Assembly: GCA_002917075.1 (NCBI GenBank)
Contig: NTMA01000003.1
Span: forward strand, 372,001 to 436,000
Source: Hawksworthiomyces lignivorus
Lineage: Eukaryota > Ascomycota > Sordariomycetes > Ophiostomatales > Ophiostomataceae
Reading direction: 5' to 3'
DNA: 64,000 nt
Program-made: the position numbers and the translations under genes
Notes under the pieces: generated by a model
What the model saw: the letters and a program-made list of their open reading frames with translations, nothing else
Told to the model about the DNA's origin: nothing
Database searches by the model: none
In this document: positions 57,007 to 64,000 of the stretch, piece after piece
Layout of the letters: each line of letters starts with the position of its first letter
How positions within the stretch are numbered: the first letter of the stretch is position 1

Positions 57007-57816
57007 TTAAGAGTGCTTGACGGTGATCGAGTTAGTGCCGGAGACCGCAGCAGCGCCGACCAACTTGTTGCTCTGGACCATGCCGAAGATGGTGGCGTCA
57101 GACAAGGAAAGGGTGCCGCAGATGGAAGAAGCAGAGGCATCGGTGAACTCAACAGTGCCGAAGTTGGCCAGGGGGACCATGGCTCCGTTCATCTTGTAGT
57201 CTTCGACGATCCACTCGGCATTGGTCTGGCAGAGCATGGCGGTCTCGGCAGTAAAGCTCTGCGAGACGCTCTTGCCGGTGGTCTGGTTCTCGATGGTGAC
57301 GGTGCCTGCGGTGCCGGACGTGACAGTGGCGGTCAGGGTGAGAACGTCGCCGGCGCTGATGTCGAAGCCAACCCAGTTGTGGGATGCGCCGGGATACCAC
57401 TCGTACCAGGGAGTGTAGGTGACGGTGTCGCCCAGCACGTTGAAGTCGACGCCCGTCTGCAGGATGGCCGAAGCGCAAGTGTCGCCGTCGATGCCGACCC
57501 AGGCGCTGGCGTGATAGGCGGTGGTGGCCGAGCCACCAGAGGGCGTCTGCGGCGAGGGGACGGTGAAGGTGCCGGTGACCGAAGTGATGCCCTTGTTGAT
57601 CAGAACGGCGCCGGCCCAGTTATTGGAGTAGGTAGTGTGGTAGGTGCCTTCATCCTCGCCACGTGCCGCCAGGCCAGACACGCTGGTGGCGTTGACGGCG
57701 TAGGGGCGGTGGCTGCTGCGCATGCGGCGCGGCTCACGTTGGATGAGCTGCACGGGCGAGGCAGCTGTGAGAGTGGCCCCGAACAGGGCGGTAATGGCGA
57801 AGAGAGAGAACTGCAT
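57007..57816 (-). CDS. Secreted glutamic peptidase, family G1 (eqolisin, aspergillopepsin-2-like)
   Basis: A single-exon gene of 269 residues. A signal peptide (MQFSLFAITALFGATLTAA) and a basic propeptide (to about residue 58) precede the beta-sandwich catalytic domain. Family blocks are present: YSNNWAGAVL, YHASAWVGIDGDTC, AILQTGVDFNVLGD, YEWYPG, HNWVGFDISAGD, and AMLCQTNAEWIVEDY. Gln120 and Glu201 match the catalytic Gln/Glu pair of the family. Cys114 and Cys196 match conserved cysteines, and Cys234 (SSICGTL) is a further one. These are pepstatin-insensitive acid proteases secreted by fungi in acidic media. The 5' flank carries a 49-bp tandem repeat (57881-58040). Confidence 0.96.
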   Translation of the reverse strand: MQFSLFAITALFGATLTAASPVQLIQREPRRMRSSHRPYAVNATSVSGLAARGEDEGTYHTTYSNNWAGAVLINKGITSVTGTFTVPSPQTPSGGSATTAYHASAWVGIDGDTCASAILQTGVDFNVLGDTVTYTPWYEWYPGASHNWVGFDISAGDVLTLTATVTSGTAGTVTIENQTTGKSVSQSFTAETAMLCQTNAEWIVEDYKMNGAMVPLANFGTVEFTDASASSICGTLSLSDATIFGMVQSNKLVGAAAVSGTNSITVKHS

Positions 57817-57880
57817 AGCGACTGATTGATTTTATGCGCTGGGTAGCCGAGAAGTAGATGTTGCTAGTGGCGCGATTTGG

Positions 57881-58040
57881 CGTGGATGTGGTGGATACTG
57901 TAGAGTTGTAGATGTTGTGAAGTGGATGTTGTGGATGTGGTGGATACTGTAGAGTTGTAGATGTTGTGAAGTGGATGTTGTGGATGTGGTGGATACTGTA
58001 GAGTTGTAGATGTTGTGAAGTGGATGTTGTGGATGTTGTG
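57881..58040. repeat. 49-bp tandem repeat, about 3.2 copies, upstream of the G1 peptidase
   Basis: Unit starts marked by GTGGATACTG occur at 57891, 57940 and 57989, exactly 49 bp apart, with near-identical sequence between them and a partial unit on the right. The units are built from GTGGATGTTGTG-like sub-repeats. The array begins 65 bp upstream of the peptidase ATG, within its promoter or leader. Confidence 0.93.
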
Positions 58041-58887
58041 AATGATGATGGAAAGAAGTGGTCGTCATGGAGGTGGACTAAGGTTGATATAAATACACAT
58101 CTTGAACACATTGGGTGACGTTGGAAAATGATCCTCGGATATGCTTGGACTCTTCCGCCTTGCGTATACATATCGTGGCGGAAAAAAAACTTACCGCGTA
58201 AGGAAAACAAAATCGCAGAATTAGCTTTTGTCCGCAGTAATCCACAGCGGCAACACTAAAGGCGCGGAAACAGCTAAAATAGTTCATCTGAGATTTAGAT
58301 CTAGATTACCGAAATAGGCCGGCCTAAGGTTTAAGTAAATCCCGCCTAATAGCCTTATTTTTTTGCCCTAATTTTTTCTTTGTGTTTGGCCGCTTAGGTA
58401 ATATCAAAAGAAGAGACGCATCTTGTGCGATAACGAAGAGATTGATATGGGAAAGAGGTAAGGAAAACAGCAGAAAAAGAATGAAATAACCCCATAAACG
58501 GAGTTGTCTGACTTGCAAGGCTGACTACATGTGTGCTCGTTGTGTGGGTACGTTGTATAGGTGCCGGCTGCAAGCACACGAGCACTCGTAGATTTTTCAA
58601 TTAAGTTGACGCCTTGAGGGGACTAGATGCATATCAGAAAGTTAAAGATTTGGCGATCACAAAAAGATCTCTTTGTAACGGACCATGGGCCCGGGAGCGG
58701 CCTGTGCCTAGCCACACATCAGACTGGCGAGGGCCGCGCCGAGAGGGAGGATCAACGGGAGGATCAGCGGGAGGCCAAGGCGTCAAGGGACCAGTGGGCC
58801 CTGCCACGGCCGTGGTCACAGGAAGTGGAGTTCAAGGGCACAGTGGTGACCTTTTTTGCTATCCTGTCGAGTCCGTTTGATTAGAGC

Positions 58888-59053
58888 TGTTGATTAGAGA
58901 AGGTCAAGAGACATCCTAGAGGGAGGTAGGGTGAGGAGACCGTTCTATATAGTGCTATATACAGTGGATAATCACGGTACTTTGGTGATATGCGTACGGT
59001 ATCAGTATATACTACGACAGGTGATTTAGATATTATAAAGGCACTGCTCAACA
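58888..59053 (-). mobile_element. LTR remnant of a copia-type retrotransposon
   Basis: A 166-bp segment with inverted ends TGTTGA...TCAACA. On the minus strand it is preceded by a polypurine tract, AAGAGGGGGATA, exactly where a 3' LTR should start. The minus-strand frame crossing the junction (59026-59289) would be the end of the internal region. No second LTR copy and no pol domain were found in the window, so the element is truncated. The class call (copia-type) rests on the tract and the TGTTGA end only. Confidence 0.55.
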
Positions 59054-60486
59054 TATCCCCCTCTTATCCCTACCTTTAGTCTTTCGTACGATAGGACTAT
59101 AGACTCCTTGGTGTGCGAGCGAGACTTTGTCCGCACAAACCCCTTAGGCTCTCTATTGACGGGCAAATTAAATGCAACAAACATAGCCATACTTGAAACA
59201 AAAAAAATGATTACGTATAGTAATGCTATGCTGGGCCATGTGTAGCCGAAATGTAAACTGCGGTAAGAATCAGGGACAAAAACATTCACGCTTAGTTACC
59301 GAGTTTTCTCCAGCCAGCGTGATAAGCAACCATATTGTCGGGTGTGTCGGAAACAGTGCGGCATTAAAAATAGACAATCCACGGGTCCGGGATTGGACCC
59401 AAGCTGCGAATATTTTGCCCTTTCTGATGACCGTTTTGCCTTAGGGGTTTGCATTACACGTGGCGTCCATGTGTGAGGTTTGAGAGTACAGTAGTACGGC
59501 GCCAGGATATCTTCACCCATATCCGTCTCCAAATCTATCCAATGGGAGTATACGGCGTAAAAATTTAAAACTTATATAAGCAACCAACTAACCTTGCTTG
59601 GCTCGCCACATCGCGGCTCCGAACACCCACAAAGGATATGTAGAGTTCCTGGAAGCGTTTTATTCCCACCGGAGCACGCTATGAACTCCTACCGTCTTCC
59701 GTACCTGTTCTAGAGCGTCTCCGTTGAGCCAAAAATGGCCACATGGCATTGTGGACTACGTTTTTCTCCAACTTATTACCGTGTAGGCGGATGAGGACTC
59801 GTGTGCACATCGGCGACGCTAGGGCTCCTAGTGGGGTTCGGAGGGCGAACCACGCGGCTGGTATGCCGTTTTGGGGGCCACGGCGAGGTGACTAAATCTA
59901 AAGCCCTATTAATCACCGCCACAAATTGGGTTATGAGCCACCGGAGGCAACCGATGGATATACCCCCGGATATCCGGTTATGCCTAGAAATCGGCCGGAA
60001 AAAGGTTACAGTATCGCTCTTTTCTAGTGCTTTTGCATGCAAATTATCCCCTCTTCATAAATGCGGAAGAATCCTACCACATCTACGGCGCCGGACATAA
60101 AGACAGTAACTACTAATTTTTCTTTTCTCGTATCTTTCTGTTGTCTTCTGGTTTTTGTCTTGAACATTCGCCTCACCTACGCAGATATTTTTCTCATATT
60201 ACTTCAGCACACGTCTTGAACGCCTGGTTTGTCCCTAGCTAAAGAGACACCTTTACGAGAAGACGATGAATAATATTTCAATTTCTTAATTACAATTAGA
60301 GAGACATATCATACTTAATCCTTCAATTGAGTTTAAATAAATGGATTTTGCCATGCTTATGCCAGAGGTTCCTTGCTTTTAAGTATGGTAAATATCTAAT
60401 CCCTCAGTTCTGGATAATACTTCATATCTGTTACCGTGGATGTGTCCTGACTCACAGAGGAAGTTGTCTCAAGATGCTGGAGTCTC

Positions 60487-63024
60487 TCAGTTGGGTATTT
60501 GTCTCTCCGTCGAGGTGTTGGTCTCTAGGTCAGGATATAGACTCTGCGGAATAATTCTGCTCTGAGAAGAGACGTCGGTATCTACTGGGGCCTGCCCGCC
60601 TGTTACCTCATGTGACTGCCTGGTGGTGGTACGAGAAGTAGTGGTTATGTTATTAGCTTGGCCGAAGCGAGGAGTGCTACCCGTGTCGCTATGGGCGTTC
60701 ACTGGAACCGGTTGTGGATTTTGGACGGGCTGCCCCTGGGCTTCAGCGCTGCCACGCCTATCGTGACCAGGACCGATGGAGTTTGGCGCTTGGACAGGGA
60801 CGCTTTCTTTTTGGGTTCTTTTTGTCCTTCCTACGTGGCATATAAGTCGTAGCGAACCTAGGGCTGTGCGAAAACTCGTACGGCTGTTAGCAGCGCCGCC
60901 GTCTGGAGGCGGTGGTGGGCATTCCACTTTGACTTTTCTATGCCCTGCCGACTCCTCGACCTCGCATATCCAGGCGCTCAGATCCGAATCTCCCTGAGCG
61001 AATTTGACCAAATCCATGCTTTCAGGCGATATGTTCTTCTCCAAGTTGTTATCTTGCTGACCTTCGGGTCTAGAATTGGCCTTCGTTTCTATAGCTTTCA
61101 TGAAGGTGTTAATATCGTCACTGTCGCGGAGTAGAAATGCGTAGCCAAGGACGAGATCACGATGCTTTCTCAAAATATGGCGATTTCCGTGCAAATAAAG
61201 ACCTAATGCTAGCGTGGTCAGGAATGCGCCGGCTGTAATACCGATGATGCCCTCTGCGGCTTTGTCGAAAACAAACAAGCGAGTTCTCTGCCCCGTCTGG
61301 ATGGCAGGCATCTCTTTCGGAAAATCGCCTGGTATGTAGGCATCGAGTGTAATGAACATTGCGTGATATGCGCTGTAAACCGTCTCAGTGGATCTGACAA
61401 CCTGATCAGCATTGAATGGCTCTTCTGGATTTTCCATGAGCATGTGCTGATAGATCAAGCCGCCGAGGACATCCATATCGACGCCCAGCGTAGGGTCAGA
61501 CGTCTTGTAAAGCGGTATGTCGTCAAACCAAGTCTTCCAGAAGTCCGGCCCGATGATTTCACGGGATTGCTCGGCGAAACCAAGAACCGTACCGTCCGAA
61601 GTAGGGTTCCCAGCATAGCTGACAGTCACCGAGACCTGGTGTTTCAACCACTGCGGCTCACAGAGTACAAAGGAAAAGTTTGCCAGCGGACTGGACGCGT
61701 CGCCATACTCTCCCATCATGACCCCAAACCTGCCTGCGCCCTGGGCAAGGCTGCACTGCGTGGTGGTCCAAGTTCTGGCATATTTGCTCACTGTAGGTTG
61801 TATGTAGAACCATTTGTAGATGCTACAGCCTCTGGCGTCGTAGAAGCTAAATGTGACTTGAGACATATTCGTTGAATCTGGAAGACCGATATTGACTGCC
61901 TTAGCTTTTTGCAGGTCGGTTGCCGAGTAGGCCGTGCAATTCACGGTAGAGCTATATGCCTCCGTGTTGGCGGTGTAGTTGCCGATTGGAGATGAGGCGC
62001 CTAGATGGAAAGGAAGAAACGAATGCGTCGTTATCGTCCACGGATATGCTGGAGCGCCTTCAAGAAGAGTTGCTGAGACGAGATCGAGCGCTGGCAGTGA
62101 TGATGCGTTCTGGACGCCTCTTCCCTCGTAGTATCCGAGATATTCATCATAAAAAGTGTCATTCAAAACAGTGAGCGTCGTATTGTGTTGGGCCACTGCT
62201 GGCGCCAAGACTACGGCGGATAAACCACCAGCAATCCAAAAGGCCGAGTTAAAGAGCATGCAAAGCCCTAAAATATACTGCTCACCATGCCACGCCCGAA
62301 CAGTATCAAATATCGGCCAAGAGCCGTAGTCTAACATTAACGCGCGTTTCGCTGTAGATTTTGATTGTTGTTGGTCTTGGTTAATTTTGCGTCGTCTGCT
62401 GCACAACGAGAGGATAGAGCCAACCAAGCTGATTTTTTCTGATTTGTAAAGTTCCAAGGTTGATTGAATATCTGCAAATTGTGTGATCGTGACAGTCCAA
62501 AACGCCGCGTAGGCGCTCATGACCCATGTCGGGAGAGATGACCAAACCAAAGCTGAGCTGAGGATCGGAGCTCCGTGAAAGCCGCTAGAATCGAAGAATG
62601 GAGAAGTCGCATCTGGGAAATTGGAGATTCCATTGTGTCTGACGGAGTACGCCCAAAGAATAGATACAATGATGAGTATGGTCGCTTGCAAAGATAGGTG
62701 AATTGCAATTCCCCAGATACTGAGAACGAAAGGTGGCTCTTCCTGGCGACATTTGTGGGTTGTCTTCCAGGGCCAAATTTTCTGATATGCATGGCGTAGC
62801 AGGGTGCAAACTCGTGTGACCGCTTGTGGCCAGCGACTTCGAGGTAGAACTGGTACGAGAACGCGTGAGAGTCAGCCATATCGGAATATCTTGTGGAAAA
62901 AGTCAGGGAAAGTAGAACCGCGATAATTAGTATACAATGAACCGCCTAATAAAAACCTAGGAAAACACATGGAAACTGTCGTGCCTTGTCTTCTAGCACT
63001 TCGTGCACTAGCTGGGTCTGGCAT
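60487..63024 (-). CDS. DUF3433-like multi-span membrane protein (5' end uncertain)
   Basis: The main open frame runs from the stop at 60487 up to about 62870 on the minus strand (over 780 codons with no ATG in its first part). It reads HAYQKIWPWKTTHKCRQEEP, FVLSIWGIAIHLSLQATILI, then LPTWVMSAYAAFWTVTITQF, KRALMLDYGSWPIFDTVRAW and more spans. A large extracellular loop with N-glycosylation sites and a late span (GIIGITAGAFLTTLALGLYL) follow. The rest is a disordered cytosolic tail. The layout fits fungal DUF3433 proteins, here with one repeat. A likely first exon starts at the ATG at 63024 (ACCACCATGCC; MPDPASARSARRQGTTVS), with the acceptor at CCAG near 62855; the donor cannot be fixed by eye. 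Function unknown. Confidence 0.65.
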
Positions 63025-64000
63025 GGTGGTTGCAAAATCCAACACTTGAAAAAAGCGTATTTTTGAAGCACGATAAACAACACACAAGTACTAGCCTTCG
63101 TAGCAAAGTTGGTTTGTTAATGAACCTGACTTCATAACATGAAATTATTTATTTGGCTACGCTAAGAAGCAACTTATTGCCATAATATATGTAGGGCTCA
63201 ACCGTCTCAGCTATGCGCGTGTCAGAACTAATCTGGTTCACTTTAGAGAGGTGCATTCTGGACCTTCCACTAGAGAAACAAACACGAGATGTGACAGGGA
63301 TGCATAGAGCTGAAAATTGAATAAAGTTCTACCATCTACCAGAGTTCTGGGCCCTAGAGGACGGCAATGGGGTGACATTTCAGCTGCCGGATTTAGAGCA
63401 CAAACAGGCTAGGCTCTCACGAGGTTGCGCAAGGCTAGCCAATTATACGTGCCCCTTAAAGCCACTCGAGCCATTTTGCACAGGATTATTGATTTATTGA
63501 TTTTGTACAATCTCCAGACCTCCCAAACAGTCTCCAGCTCTTGCACGCAAAAGTACTGGTACAAGTCTTGGCGCTGGAGTGGTTATGCACCATATCCTGC
63601 TATGAGATAGAAACAGCTGGATGGAAAGAGAAGATAAAGAGAGAAAAGCCTAAGCTGGAGAAGAGATACGGTGGTATGACTGTGCGTCTTTTGGTTCTTT
63701 TGTTACCATAGGTTGCAACCTTTACATACTCGTATGTACAGAGAATATTGATCATAGCGCCACTGTTACCAGTGTTCGCAAATATGGACAATGTTCCGAA
63801 TTTCTGGAGTTGGTCATGAACATGTAACTAGTAGACGGAAAATTTGCAAGGGTGGATAAATATCATTGAAAGACCCTGCTGAATTTCGAATTTGCGCTCC
63901 AGTAAGACATTAAAGCTCTTCAACAGCAAACGGCACCTTTATCAGCATTCATAAGATGAATATCGTATCTGTTATCTCATTGTTTCTTTTGTCGGCATAT
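63025..64000. other. Right-edge AT-rich region, no gene recognised
   Basis: About 1 kb with only short broken frames. Holds the promoter of the DUF3433-like gene. Any gene starting beyond the edge is not visible. Confidence 0.5.

Larger units (their letters stand above)
57817..60486. other. Gene-poor AT-rich region with repeat relics
   Basis: About 2.7 kb between the G1 peptidase start and the DUF3433-like gene. It includes the 49-bp repeat array, a short GC-rich island with an open frame (58627-58884), an LTR remnant (58888-59053) and flanking degenerate DNA. No intact gene was recognised. Confidence 0.5.

Noticed and set aside
57840..58080. The 49-bp repeats as a CRISPR-like array
   Set aside because: The units are directly adjacent with no unique spacers and the genome is eukaryotic; it is an ordinary tandem repeat.
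59340..59420. tRNA-like T-arm (GGGTCCAATCCCGGACCC on the minus strand)
   Set aside because: The hairpin resembles a T-arm, but no matching D-arm, anticodon arm or acceptor stem could be built around it.

Overview
The window is nuclear DNA of a filamentous ascomycete (Pezizomycotina, most likely a Sordariomycete; the order cannot be fixed from sequence alone). The signs are short introns of about 50-110 nt with GTRNGY donors and CTAAC/CTGAC-type branch sites, GC-rich coding exons, pyrimidine-rich leaders, a subgroup-C chitinase next to a LysM gene, a G1 (eqolisin) peptidase and a fungal amino-acid permease. Exon joins below were worked out by eye from phase, splice signals and family continuity.

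Left part (1-19.4 kb), conserved genes with very long flanks: a WDR6/Rtt10-like WD40 protein (-, runs off the left edge), a SUR7-family four-span membrane protein (-), a PP-Z type Ser/Thr phosphatase (+) and a large conserved fungal protein of the DUF7624 type (-, 7 exons). SUR7 and PP-Z are divergent and share about 6.6 kb (or 7.6 kb) of DNA without recognisable genes. A further 8.3 kb without recognisable genes (19.4-27.7 kb) lies upstream of the DUF7624-type gene. Both stretches show strong pyrimidine skew on the strand of the gene they lead into, which suggests long leaders or promoters.

Middle (27.6-37.7 kb), dense housekeeping genes: RPB10 (4 exons, -) head to head with the U3 processome gene NAN1/UTP17 (+), a 2OG-Fe(II) dioxygenase (+), a SERF/ZNF706-like mini zinc-finger protein (-), a helix-hairpin-helix nuclear protein (+) and a BAP31-family ER protein (-).

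38.8-47.5 kb, chitin module: a secreted LysM protein (-) and a 981-residue chitin-binding GH18 subgroup-C chitinase (+) are divergent over a common 0.9 kb promoter. The chitinase carries an extra C-terminal region whose His...His...Asn-Cys pattern looks like a permuted papain-like (LRAT/NlpC-P60-type) fold. A TLDc-domain protein follows.

Right part (47.5-64 kb), an AT-richer accessory-looking zone: a 5'-truncated Baeyer-Villiger monooxygenase relic, an F-box/LRR-like gene, an alpha/beta hydrolase, an amino-acid permease with a 21-nt micro-exon, a secreted G1 peptidase behind a 49-bp tandem repeat, an LTR remnant of copia type and a DUF3433-like membrane protein. No rRNA, convincing tRNA or CRISPR array was seen.
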